Source: Strigamia acuminata (taxonomy: Eukaryota > Arthropoda > Chilopoda > Geophilomorpha > Linotaeniidae). From it: a stretch of DNA of 64,000 bases. The stretch covers positions 4,716,186 to 4,780,185 of the forward strand of contig OX442317.1 of NCBI GenBank assembly GCA_949358305.1. Direction: 5' to 3'. A program made the position numbers and the translations under genes. The notes under the pieces are model-generated. The model was not told where the DNA came from and searched no databases. It was given only the letters and a program-made list of their open reading frames with translations. Below, piece by piece: positions 22,301-34,216 of the stretch (the first letter of the stretch is position 1; each line of letters begins with the position of its first letter).

Positions 22301-25300
22301 TTCAGGACTTTCCAACTCCATCCTAAACTCCTCCCCACCCATCACCATTCAAAACCCGACTGGAATCCGGATAAATAAAAATAAAATATTATTACCATTT
22401 TTCAAACCAATCACCATCCTCGCCTCCCTAAACCCGAACTCGTGTTCATCTAATTATTTTCACATGTCGATTCAACACAAAACACAATCGCATTCTCTTC
22501 CAAATTACACTCTTCACCCGTTTCCATTCATTGTTTTTCGCACCTTTTCATTCTCTTCCGACAACCATTTTCCCGGAACTGACGTACAACCCAACTCAAG
22601 GTCATTGTTATCCCTTGACCTTGTCTTTTTACACATTTTGCATACAATATAACAAAAAATACTGAATAATAATAAATAACGGAATCAAAAAACTACCTTG
22701 CAACCTTCGCAGGAAGTCACACCGTAATGATAACCGGAAGCTTTGTCTCCGCACACTTTACACGGCACGAACGTCTTACTCGGAGTCGAACTATTCGAGT
22801 CAGCAGCCGCGAAATTCGGATCTAAAAACGAAAAAAAATAAATAAAATTAAAAACAAATTAATTATTTATCTATTTATAACATTTTATTAATTCATTTAT
22901 TTATTTAAATCAAAGATCGAACTGTTTTTGTGTTTTGTAATTCGATTTCTCGCCGCTCGGGTGTCTCGTCGCATCCAACTTACCCGGGCGGTTCAACGAC
23001 CGGTCCAGTTTCCGGAGTCGTGTGGATTTGTGTCGGTCGTTCACCCCAAAACACTAGGATCGAGTCGAGTGACGTCATGCGAAAACCTTTTAATGGCGCC
23101 GACCGCCGTAATTATACATTCGACCGATCATCTATCTATTTATTTGTTTTTCGAACTCCATTTATCAAAATCATTTCGTAACCTCCAATTACATCACGTG
23201 ATCAATTAATAAAAAGAGAATCAATACCTCGAGGGATGATTTGTGGTTGTTATAAATGTGGAATTTGGGAAAAATCAATGTGTTGATTTCGGTTGCCGTG
23301 GAAACCGTCAAATACATTTTTGTATTGTGAAGATGGGAGTCGGATTACTAGATAATTGTGGAAAATTGACGTTGGGGTGCAGTTTAAGCGAATTTCTTCA
23401 GGGGCGAGATTGAAAACAATTATACCGTTGTGTCTTAAAATCACCACACCCGTAACAGGAAGTTTAGGTGAGGGTGAAGACAATTCAAGTGGGCCTTGTA
23501 TGGAGAGATGTTGAAATTGCTTTTGCTTTTACAATTTTTTTTTTTTCAGAATTAAAAATTTAGTTTTCTCATGGTTGTGTCGCAATTAATTTCAGATTAT
23601 CTCAAAATTGCATTTTAAGGAAAGTCTAAGATATCTTCAAAGTTCATCAAAAGATCTAAAATATTTTGAATGTTAATAAAAAGGTCTAAAATCTCACAAA
23701 ATTGCATTAATGTAAAATTTTGGCATTAAAAATAAAAAATTTCTAAAGTTCATAAAAAGAGTCTAAAATTTCTCGATTTTTCTGAAAGAAAAGTCTAAAA
23801 TTTCCTTAAAAAGTACAGTTTTCTCAAAATTGCATTAAAAATTAAAAATTTCCAAAATTACCATAAAACCTCAAGTTTCCAAATTTCTTTATAAATGTCT
23901 AAAATTTCTCAAAACTTGATCAAAAATGTCTAAAATTTCTCAAAACTTCTTATAAATGTCTAAAATTTCTCAAAATTTCATCAAAAGTCTAAAATGTCTC
24001 AAAACTTCATTTAAAAAAGTCTAAAATGTCTCAAAACTTCATTTAAAAAAAGTCTAAAATGTCTCAAAACTTCATTAAAAAAAAGTCTAAAATGTTTCAA
24101 AATTTGATAAAATATCTTAAAATATCAAAAAGGTCTACAATTTCTCAACATTTCATAAAAGGGTCTAAAATTTCTCAACATTCCACAAAAAAGTCAAAAA
24201 AATCTCAAATTTCATTTTAAAAATTTCTCTTCACTTAATTATCATAAATTTCCCATTTTTCACTTAAAAATTCATTTTCCAAATTTCCATTTTTTACACC
24301 AAAAAATAAAAATATCTAAACAAAACAACAAAAAATAAAATTTATAACCACGATACACAAACAACAAATTCTAAAAAAGTGAAAAGCGAGACAGAAAAGT
24401 TTCCACCAAGTTCAAGTTCATCGTGGTGCGTCCGCCATTTTCTAAGTCTGACACACTTTTCTTTGCCGAGTCCGGGGTGAACGAACTCCAAATCATATAA
24501 TTCCAACACAGCCTGAAGGAACCAGCAAAAAAAAAAAAGTAAAGAAATTCTCAACCCAAAGCTCAAGGTTGGATCGTGTTATGTAAATGAGGTAGAAATG
24601 CGCAACACACACAAACACTCCGACTAGAGGGCAATGAACTCCACAGCAATCCACCAAAAAAAAGAGAAGACAGAAAGAATGAAGCAACAAATGAGAAACA
24701 AAATGGATGCGTGAAATTAAAAACAAACGCCGTTCATTAGCAAATTCCTCATTACGAAGTTATTTATTTAAATCTCCTAACTTAAAACAATATTATATCA
24801 TTTAATAATAACAATTACGACCCAAAAATATATCAAAATTCAACAAAAAAATCGCATTTTTACCGAAAATTCAACAAAAAAATCGCATTTTTACCCAAAA
24901 TTCCCCAAAAAATCGCATTTTTACCCAAAATTCAACAAAAAAATTGCATTTTTACCCAAAATTCCCAAAAAAATCGACTTTTAACAAAAGAAAATATAAA
25001 ATAAAATAAAATAATTGATTTTTTCCACCAAAACCCAAAAAATCGACTTTTAACCAAATAAAAGTCAACAAAACCCAAAAAATCGACTTTTAACCGCACA
25101 AAAGTAAACAAAATCGACTTTTAACTAAACAAAAGTAAACAAAATCGACTTTTAACTAAACAAAAGTAAACAAAACCGACTTTTATCCGAACAAAAGAAT
25201 ACAAAATCGCCTTTTACCAAGAAAACACCCAAAAAAAATCGACTTTACAGAAAAAAGCGACTTTTCATCATATAAATCAACAAAAATCCCCCAAACAAAT

Positions 25301-28300
25301 CCAACCCAGGCCCTAAACCAATCAAAGCCCCATCCATCTCCCCACCCCATCCATCTCCATCCCACTCCCTCCCCAAAACCCCTCATAACTCTACCCCAAA
25401 CTCAAATCCCCGCAACCGCACCATAACTACACATCCCAACAAACTTTCATTTCAAGGTCAACGTCCTACCTATATCCCAGGTCATTCACCTCAAACACAC
25501 CTGTAGGACTCGCCTCCAGCTAAAACGAGAACAAATCTATTCTAAGCACTCGACAAATCTCACTCACTGCCAAGGCCAAATCCCACACAAACCAAAACCA
25601 AAAAAAATCCCAAAACCCCCACTCCCACCCCCCCCAAAACCCCTCTACCCCCACTCCTAATCCCCCCACAAGATCATCCCACCAATGGAATGTGGTACTC
25701 AGCTAAATTAAACCACCTGTGGGCACCTGTCGCAATCCGCAAGAGGGGGAACCAACTTGCGGATAAAAAAAGAACGTTGGGGGTGTTACCAAGGGCGCAA
25801 GGGGGGAAAAGGGGAGACACAAAACACGTCAATCACCCCTTGTGATCCAATCTCCCTCCCTTGACCACCGTCCATCCTTTATTTCATCCCAAAAACCAAC
25901 TAAAACGCAATGCCAAACCTCAACGTCCCTCAGCGGTCATTCACCTCGCCAGCGTCTCTCAAACTGGTTACGTCACCAAAACAACTTAACAGGCCCATTG
26001 CCCGGGATTCCTAAGACAAAAACCGACCCCTCCACCCCCCCAAACTCCTCCTTTTATCTTTTTTAATCCACCCCCCCGCAACTTTCACCCCACAAATCCC
26101 ACCAAACGCGTGTTTTCCACTTTACCCTTACCCCCAACCCCCCACAAACCCAACTCCACACCCCCCAAATCACAATTTACACATTTTCCACATTTTTCCC
26201 CCAAAAAAACCGCCGAAAAACGTCGAAAAACGTCGAAAAACGTCGAAAAACTCCACTCGCAACACATAACGGAAGTGAATTTAGCCTTGACCATGAAACC
26301 TCGCTACAACAACGCGGCCTCCATGCGCTCCGGCGCGGTCAACGCCCCCGACGACAACAAATTCCCCCACGTTTTAACCAAAACACGCAAAACGAACACC
26401 TACAACGCGTAAAAAACCACCAAACAAACAAAAAAAATGATTTTACCTGGTTTGTGCATCGGTTTGGACGGCTGGTGCTTTAAAATCGGATGCGACGAAT
26501 TCATCTTTTGGTCGTACAACAACGTGATGCCCTGCGAGCTCGGGCTCGCCTCCATCGGCTGCGCGATATCGAGCCCGACGCCCCGCTCCAGCGTCGTGTA
26601 CGGGCCGCAGTCCACGTACAGCGTGTCGGACGTCACGTGCGCGGCTCCCGCGTCGTAGATGCACGTCGCCTTCTCCTCAAAGTCCTCCTTCTTGGCCGCG
26701 GTGCCCTCGTAGAACGCCAGCGCGAAATCCGCGCTGGGATCGTACGACGTCGCCGACGACGTGTCCGACGACATCGACACCGTCGGCGCTCCCGTAAACT
26801 CCGTCTTGAACACAACCTCCATTACAGACAACGATCGGCTTCTCCAAAAACAACAACAAACCGCATCACCCCCCAACAACAACAACAAAAACAACAACAA
26901 ACAACGACGATCTTCGCTGCAAAATCACTCAAAACAACTTCCGCTTCTTCGGACAAAAAATATTTTTTCTCCGACAAAATAGTTCGACAGGTGCGTTTCG
27001 TTCGGTTCCTTCGCTGCGTTCTGCTACGCGTTCCCTTCCTTCCTTGCGCTCCCGCGTGCTCTCTGCCTCAGACTGACTTGTCCTCTTCCTCTCTCTGTGG
27101 CACCTGCAGCGGTCATTGAACTTGGAACGCACCACGAAACGCCGCGGGGGCTAGTGGACCAATCCCAACCCCCACTTCAAAGCCCCAAGGTCATCATACC
27201 ATTCCCCCCAACTCTCTCGCTCTCTCTCTTCATCGCTCAACCCACACCCCCCACCCCACCCCCCGTATTTACCCCCGCGTGGAAAATGGGGGGGAAACGG
27301 GGTAAACAAGCAAAACTAAATGCAATGAGGGGAGATTAGAAGTAAGGGGGGAAAGTGTCGACGCATTGTTGTCGTTTTCCAACTATTGTTGGCTTTTGGG
27401 ACAAAGAAAACGGTTTTCGGGCGCGCAGAAATCGATTATTTCATTCTCGTTACGAAATTACGAAATGTTCGTTAACTTGTGCCGAGTTGTTGCATTTTTC
27501 GAAACGCGAGTTGCAAATTAATTCGTGAGACGAAAACTGAGGAATGTGAAAAAAAAATATAAAAATAAATATCAATTTTATTCATTTATTTATTTTTGTA
27601 AAGAAAAATCAGAATTTTGCATTTATTTATGTAGTTGGTATTAGTAATTTTCATTGTTATTATTGTTATTTTTTTTTTAATCAAATTTTTATTTTTTTTC
27701 TAATTATTCGAGAGATTACTATTAAACTAAGTTATTATTTTTGTTTAATATTTTTAGGCCTAATTGGCCTTGAATCAACTTGTCTGCGGCGGTCATTGAC
27801 CTCAACCAGCGCATCTCAACGGTCCACAAACGCTTCCTTGCGTTCAATGTCACGTTGACGTCACAAACTTTCGCAGACGCACATCAAACAGCACACACCT
27901 TGTACAGGTAAGAAATCAAAACTTTTCACACAAAATCAAATCAAATCAAAATCCTCCACACGGACCAACAAAAAAAAAACATTTTAAAATTCAAAAATAA
28001 ATAAATAAAATAATAATAAAAAACGAACACCAAACAAAAAATAAACAAAAACCAAAACTTCACCTTTCCCCCACCAGAGTCCAGCACTGCAAAACCCAAC
28101 AAACTCACCGCTTCGGTTCGACCGGTTTCCAAGGCAACCCAACTTTAATCTTCACTTCAACAAAATCGAAACACTAAATAATAAACATTAAACAAATCCA
28201 CAAAAAAAATAAAAATCCAAAAAAAAAAAAAAATTCATTAATTATAATTTATTTATAATAATTAAAATTTATAAACAAAAAAACGAAAATAAATGACAGC

Positions 28301-31269
28301 GTAACCACAATCGATTTTCTCCTTTTCTATCATCCCACCAAACAAAACCTCCACTAAAAAAAAAAAAAAAAAAAACAAGATGTCGTCCGCACGCGCTTGC
28401 GCCGCTCGTTAATCGATCGCACACCTGAAAGTCGTACACGTGTGCGCATCGATCGCGTTTTGCAATTAAACAAAAAGGAAGCTTTCTCAGAACCCCAACC
28501 ACGACAGATCACCATCACTCACTCATTCAATAACGTAAAAATAAATAAATCGAATCCTACCGACCGACTAACGAACTAACAAAAATAAACAAACAAAACA
28601 ACAACAATTTTTTAACCACAAAACGGCGCTCTTTTTAAAATAGTAAAATCAATGCACCAATAACGAGAAAAAAATCCATTGTGGCCGAAACGAATGTCAA
28701 CAACATTCGCTCCATATTCACAACAACCCTTTGTTCCAAAGCGGACAAAGCGGGCAACAAAACCCGTGCAATAAAATTCCTTCCACGCGACAACAATTAA
28801 GCCGATCACTAATACCTCGGTGAAAAATTGCCCCCCACACACACACACTCGCATTCCACGCGATCCCAAACTTCACTTTCACAGCGCACAATCAATTTAT
28901 CGCACAAAACCAACTGATAACGCCAATTTTCCAATCCCAACACGCGCAACAACCATTCAAACAACCTCAAAATTTCTCTATTTTTGTCCTCACTTACAAT
29001 CGCACGCAAATCAAACGATTAAACACGTGATTGGCCCAAACCGAAACACGTGACAACCAAAACCAAAAATTTCAAAAAAAAATCCTTCCATCACCAACTA
29101 AAATAGACGAATACCACTCACAACCCCCAAAATAACCCCAAAATTGGGCACCCATCCAAAAAAAAAAACCCCAAAGATAAAAATAAAAATAATTTTTATC
29201 AAACCATAATCTGACAATTACCTAATCTCACTCACCAATTACATAACAAGCGCAATACACAACACAATTACAACCCTTTCCCAAACAAATTTCCTTTTCT
29301 CCCCTCCTTTAAAACTCCTCACATTCCATTCCACCCCTCAATAACCCCCCATTAAAAAAAAAAAAAAAAAAAAAAAAAAACCCAAACCAAGGGGTTGCCA
29401 ATGCCACCATTTTTTCCCCTCTCTCTCCCCCCAATAATATTTTTTTCTCCCATTTTTTATCGCCCTCTTGCGGATTCCTTATCACCCCACGCCAAGTTCC
29501 CACGATTTACATTTACCCTCAGTCCAGACATATCACCGGATGTAATGAAAAGGGGGTAAAGGTCCTAAACTGATTAAAACATGCGCTATCTCACATTTGA
29601 CACCACTTTTGAATTTCTCCCATTTTTATTTCATCAAAAAAATTTTTTTTCTTAAAAATCCAAAAAAAAAAAAAAAAAAAATTTTTCCAAAAAATTAAAA
29701 TTCAAAAAAAAAATTCAAATCTTCAAACAGCAGCCATTTTTCCCACCCCCAATTAAATCCCCATCAAAATTAAACCCGAACACTCAAAACTTTCACCCTT
29801 CCCCCTTAAAACAACACCAAGAAAAACCTCAAGAAAAACACAACCAAATTCAATAACACGAACCAATTGAATTAATATTACTTCTTCTTCTTCCATCCCA
29901 TAATTCCACCCCACTCCAAAATGGCCGCTCCCAACCATAAGCCGTTGTTGCAAATTCATCCATTGTTAACTATCCCCCATCCCTCCCCCTCAAAAAAAAA
30001 TTATCTTTTCTCACTTTTTCCACAAAATGTCTACCCTTTTTCACCCCCCATTCCCTTTTCACACCACCACCCTCATTCAAGATAAAAATTCCCCCACAAA
30101 ATAAAAAAAAAAATACAAAAAATTCCATTTCCCATCATCCCTTTCTTCTCCTTCAATCATCCCCAAGACCCCAACCAACCACTTCTGCAAACTGGCAAAA
30201 GAACTGCTCACAAAAAATGTCCCCCAAGTTTAAATTACAAAAGATGGAGGGGGATAGATGGGGGTCCCACCAAACTACCCATTTTTAAGCTCTATTAATA
30301 AATATTCATGCAAATATTTCCATTTTTCACTCTACACACATTTCTAACGCCAATCGCTCAAATTGGAAAAAAGATTTGTACCGTTACGCGTAACCAGGCA
30401 ACAGGTTGCCACTAATTCCTCCCTTTTTCTCAATTCAATTCACGGATCAATATTTGGCGCGCAACTGGCGCAAATCAATCAATTCCGGAAACAAACTCAT
30501 CATCAATTTCGTTCCAACCAAAAATAAATAAACAAACTAAATAAATAAATCCAGGGCCCGCTCGGGGCCCAAATATTTCATCTCGAGGACCCCAAGCCCC
30601 AATTTGGGCCCCAAATATTTCATTTGGGCCCAACCAAGCAAATGTTTCATCTAGAGATTCCCAGGGCCCAATTTGAGGGCCCCAACCTAAAAAAAAAAAA
30701 AAAAATCATCTCAAGGACCAAATATGAGGGGCTCCGGGCCCAATATTTCATCTCTAGGCCCAATTTGGGGGGCCCGATGGAAAAAAAAGCCAAAATTGTG
30801 CTTGGTTAGGCCCAATTTAGGGCCCGAAAAGCGGCCATTTGAAGTGAAAACACGCCGACTCGCAATCCATCATTCGAACCATTCGTGTTTCCCGCTTGAC
30901 CGGTCACGTTGACGAAAGATCGAGATAAATGACACGACCCAAGCCCCATTTCCCCAACAGGTGTCCACCACATGTGTCCTTTAAATCACTAAACATCAAC
31001 AGGTGTTTGGGAACACGTCGAAAAGGCGAAATGAATGGGAGAAAATGGGAAAATTGTTGGAAAAACTTACGGTTTCTTTCGGGGAGATCGGGCGTCGGGC
31101 TGGTGACGACGTTGGACGACTCGACGTCGGCGCAGTCCCCGTCGGACTCCCGCTCTGGCGACGGCGGTTCGCCCTTGATGCGCACCGTGCACACTGAGCT
31201 GGTGGCCGGCGCGACCTGCGCGACGTGCGCACGTTTGCTTTTCGTGCCGCTGCTGCTCTCTGCTTCCAT
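19357..31269 (-). CDS. E78: E78 nuclear receptor (NR1E, Eip78C), two alternative first exons
   Basis: Common exons: 22821-22697, 20950-20809, 20532-20321, 20253-20106, 20042-19879, 19797-19692 and 19628-19357. The first coding exon is either 31269-31071 (455 residues) or 26822-26447 (514 residues). Both end in phase 1, so either fits the second exon. The DNA-binding domain ([37 protein letters not shown] and [17 protein letters not shown]) has P-box CEGCKG and a GRVPKR extension typical of E78. The ligand-binding domain follows, with [34 protein letters not shown] and a final [12 protein letters not shown] helix. E78 is an ecdysone-induced transcription factor in insects. The long N-terminal exons are acidic and Ser-rich (A/B domain). 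The introns (3.6 and 8.2 kb) are the largest here and full of simple repeats. Confidence 0.92.
21740..22015. repeat. Degenerate ~18-bp tandem repeat (AAAATTTTCAAGAAAAA)
   Basis: About fifteen head-to-tail copies of a unit close to CGAAAATTTTCAAGAAAAA within the E78 intron between the two DNA-binding-domain exons. The open reading frame through it encodes only a low-complexity K/N/F/E repeat and is not considered coding. Confidence 0.9.
22823..26446. repeat. E78 intron: arrays of short degenerate repeats
   Basis: About 23640-24200 carries a 29-33 bp unit around TCTAAAATGTCTCAAAACTT. About 24830-24960 carries a 31-bp unit with AAAAAATCGCATTTTTACC. About 24970-25260 carries a ~30-bp unit with AAAATCGACTTTTAACC. 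At 26213-26255 AACGTCGAAA is repeated. A CRE palindrome lies at 23071-23078. No coding exon recognised. Confidence 0.8.
26447..26822 (-). CDS. E78: Alternative first coding exon of E78 (isoform with 514 residues)
   Basis: An ATG at 26822 opens 125 codons ([18 protein letters not shown]...) ending at donor GTAAAA (26446-26441) in phase 1, the same phase as the exon at 31.1 kb. The translated segment is acidic, Ser/Thr-rich and ends in [12 protein letters not shown], as expected for an A/B domain. GC content is much higher than in the flanking intron. Splicing the upstream exon to the only nearby AG (near 26930) would introduce a stop before this ATG, so an internal promoter is favoured. It is part of the E78 entry. 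Confidence 0.75.
26823..31070. other. E78 intron / upstream region, AC-rich on the plus strand
   Basis: No coding exon recognised. The plus strand has long A/C-rich, G/T-poor runs. Contents include an (AAC)n tract near 26870-26905, a CRE palindrome at 27856-27863, A-runs at 28352-28376 and 29355-29380, and the GGGCCC-rich array at 30553-30831. The 5' UTR and promoter of the short-distance E78 isoform should lie just above 26822. Confidence 0.6.
30553..30831. repeat. Degenerate minisatellite built on GGGCCCAA...ATATTTCATCT
   Basis: About eight irregular copies of a unit containing GGGCCCAATTTG and AATATTTCATCTCGAGGA occur in an otherwise AT-rich intron. GGGCCC palindromes recur throughout. 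Confidence 0.85.
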
Positions 31270-32013
31270 ATTTTTGTGTCAGATACGTTTCTCTTTCTAG
31301 TTTTAAGCTTTGCACCACTATTGTTTACATCCGCCACCGAAAGCCAAAGCGAGGTTAGTTGCAAATTGCAAATTGCAAACCCGACGTGAATTAAAGGGAG
31401 AGAAAATTCAACACCAAATCCCGCGAGTTAGCAGCACGCACCTGCGATGTTTCGGCTCGATTTGCACCGCGGTTGGTCGCTCGTGGCCAGTTCTGTCCGC
31501 AGATCGGGTCGGATTTGATGCGTTGCTGGGTATTTCGCGATCTGTGCGCGCTAATCGTGTCCGTCTCGTACCATCTTGCGAGAAAAATGGCGATGCTCGG
31601 TAGCAAAGCAACGAAACAAGCCATCCCATAATGCAGTTTTTCATAACATCGGCCGCACGTGGCGTGACGTCACACTAAATGCGCCAACCGTCGAGAGTAC
31701 ATCGAAGGTTGGGTTTTATCATTAATTGAAAATAAAATTGGAAAGAAATAGTTTCGTGTTTATTTAAAAGAAAGTAATTCATTAATTATTTCATTCTATT
31801 TAGTTTTGGATTTTAATGTTTTGTAAATATTGGTAACAGATGGCGACGTGATTCAAGATGGTGGATGAGCTGACGTGGTCATAAAGCGGTTGGAATTATA
31901 TGGTCACAGTTTGGACTTAGGAATTATATTTATTGAGGTTTAAGGTCGGGATAATGCGAATTAGGATTACGGAATTTTATTGTGAGAATATTTGTTTTTA
32001 AATTGCAATAAAA
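31270..32013. promoter_or_regulatory. Divergent promoter region between E78 and GOT1B
   Basis: 744 bp separate the two start codons. It contains a CRE palindrome TGACGTCA (31665-31672) and AAGATGGTGG near 31857. No protein-coding sequence is convincing here. Confidence 0.5.
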
Positions 32014-33102
32014 ATGATAGAAATATCCGACACGCAAAGTAAGTCAATCAACTCGAGTTGTCAAAAAACAAAAAAAAAAACAAATGGAAAGAGAAACGAA
32101 ACGAATTTTTATTAATTAATTTTTTTTCCTATTTACAGAAATCGGAGTCGGTTTGGCAGGATTTGGAGTTATTTTTCTGTTTCTGGGAACACTCCTTTTG
32201 TTCGACAAAGGTCTTTTGGCTATAGGAAATGTAAACCATCAAATTCCATATATTTTGTTTTAAATTTAATTAAATTTAATTCTTTTCAGATTTTATTTTT
32301 GTGTGGTTTGGCATTTGTTATAGGCTTGGAACGAACGTTTCGATTTTTTTTCCAACGACATAAAATCAAAGCATCATTAGCATTTTTCGGTGGAATTATC
32401 ATTGTGCTCATCGGGTTTCCATTAATCGGGATGATAGTCGAAACCTACGGCTTTATTTTGTTATTTAGGTAATAATTATCCAACAAAATGTCAATTTATT
32501 ACCATAAATGTCCTCGTAGAACCCAGATAATCATAGGCGATAATTAAAATATATTTTCAATCTCAAAAAGTGCATTTTGCACATAAAAAGTGCATTTTAT
32601 ACATAGAGAAAGTGCATTTTGCACATAAAAGTGCATTTTATGCATAGAGAAAGTGCATTTTGTACATAAAAAGTGCAGTTTTCACCTGAAAATGCATTTC
32701 TGGCACTTAAAAAATAGATTTTTGGACTTGAAAAATGCATTTTTGCAACTTTTCAGCTGATTTGTAAAAAGGATACCGCGTTTAATCAGCATCCCGTGCT
32801 CAGTTAGAGCATTTAGGCTAAAATCCATTTGAGTTTTGTGTAAAAATTGATGTTTTTACACGGAAAGTTGAACTATAGACGAAAAATTGCATTTTTAAAG
32901 GCACAATATTGCGATTGTAGAGACAGAAAAAAATTGGCAAAATTTTAATAATCATTTTTTCGATTTTGTTTTCAGTGGTTTTTTTCCTGCTGTTATCACT
33001 TTTCTAAGACGAGTACCAATTTTGGGCAGTATCTTGAATCTACCCGGATTGGGTGGTTTATTGGATAGGTTAGCCGGTGATACTTCGAGAACCCCAGTTT
33101 AG
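32014..33102 (+). CDS. GOLT1B: Golgi/ER transport membrane protein GOT1B
   Basis: Four coding exons: 32014-32038, 32139-32230, 32290-32468 and 32976-33102, giving 140 residues (human GOT1B is 138). There are four hydrophobic helices in the order IGVGLAGFGVIFLFLG, ILFLCGLAFVIGL, ASLAFFGGIIIVLIGFPLIGM and GFFPAVITFLRRVPILGSIL, with a conserved C-terminal LPGLGGLLDRL. The Got1/Sft2 family works in ER-Golgi vesicle traffic and COPII-related steps. It is compact and complete, with a short N-terminus before the first helix. The last intron carries a TGCA-type repeat tract. Confidence 0.92.
32565..32760. repeat. TGCA-motif repeat tract in the GOT1B intron
   Basis: Imperfect copies of AAAGTGCATTTTGCACATAA and AAAGTGCATTTTATACATAG. 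The units contain the short inverted repeat GTGCA..TGCAC. Confidence 0.85.
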
Positions 33103-34216
33103 AATAGAAAAAAATTCTTTTTTTTTATATATATTATATTAAATTTAAAAATTAAAATAAAACCCATGTAAAAAAAAAACATTAAAAAAAATCATATAAT
33201 AGGCTTTTTGTATTTGTATTTAATAAACATCTGTAAATCCAATCTGGTGGCAATTTCTTCAACTAACGGTTCATTTATTGCAATTTATCGAGTATCAGAT
33301 CTCGTGTATGTGGTGTTGCGTAATTTACTACAAGATATCAGATAGCGCCTGCCACGTTTTTGGAAAACTACCAAGTGCAGTGTACCATAATACTATTTGT
33401 TTTTGCTTTTCTGGGTGAAAAAACGAGTTTATCGGTACTAAATGTAACCAAGGAGTCAAAGACGAAGGTCATGGTTTATATCGTGGCCCTGGATGTTTTT
33501 ATTTAGTTAATTCTGGTGCCAGGGACGAGCTAAAATAAACACTTTGTTGGCTCGGGGCTTCGATATTACCATTCATTGATCAGGTGCAGAAAGTTGGTAT
33601 AGTGACGTCTTACATATTCAAAACTGAACTGGAAGATGAAAACTCCGCTCACAATTCAACTGGTAACCGAAAACAAATGGCCGCTGCGTGTAATTTTCAT
33701 TCCGATTTGAATGTGAAGTAAATAAAAGAAAACATTAGATAATTTTACTATTTTTTTTATTTATTTATTATCGTTACATTATCTACTATCATACCGAACA
33801 ATTCAGCATTTAACAGAAAATGTCCTATTAACCAGCACACAAAATTTCTCGTTTAATAAAATGTTTGTCCAGATGAAAATGAGTAAATTACAATTTTGTC
33901 CTTTTATTAAATTAAAAATAAACTAAATTTAACCAACAAATGTGAAGATAATACCAAAACTTCTTTCCTGTACAAAAAAAGTTGCAGTCTCAATCCGACC
34001 CACGAATTTCTACACTTTAAATTACAATTTACAAACAAAAAAAAAACCGAAAATTTAAATTAAACAAAAACAAGAAAAACAAAATCCAGGAGAGACTCAA
34101 CGATTTCCCCACAAGAAACAAATTCCTTACAAATTTCACAGTCAACAAATGAAAAAACGAAACAGGACATCCAAGTCCCTCTAGTGTGCCAACAACAAAC
34201 TACAATTAATTTATAT
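33103..34216. other. Convergent 3' region between GOT1B and the ADP/ATP carrier
   Basis: It holds both 3' UTRs. The stretch 33240-33730 is less AT-rich than its surroundings and contains short open stretches (for example one ending GPGCFYLVNSGARDELK). I cannot assemble a convincing gene from them; they may be a decayed or non-coding transcript. Confidence 0.4.

Noticed and set aside
22152-22652. 166-codon plus-strand frame in an E78 intron
   Set aside because: Composition follows the A/C-rich intron (P/S/N/H-rich). It lacks domains and lies antisense to the E78 transcript.
22928-23209. Plus-strand frames overlapping 23.0 kb
   Set aside because: Two overlapping frames without protein-like features in intronic DNA.
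26490-27119. 209-codon plus-strand frame opposite the E78 alternative exon
   Set aside because: It is an Arg-rich shadow of the GC-rich minus-strand exon, with no domain and no start context.
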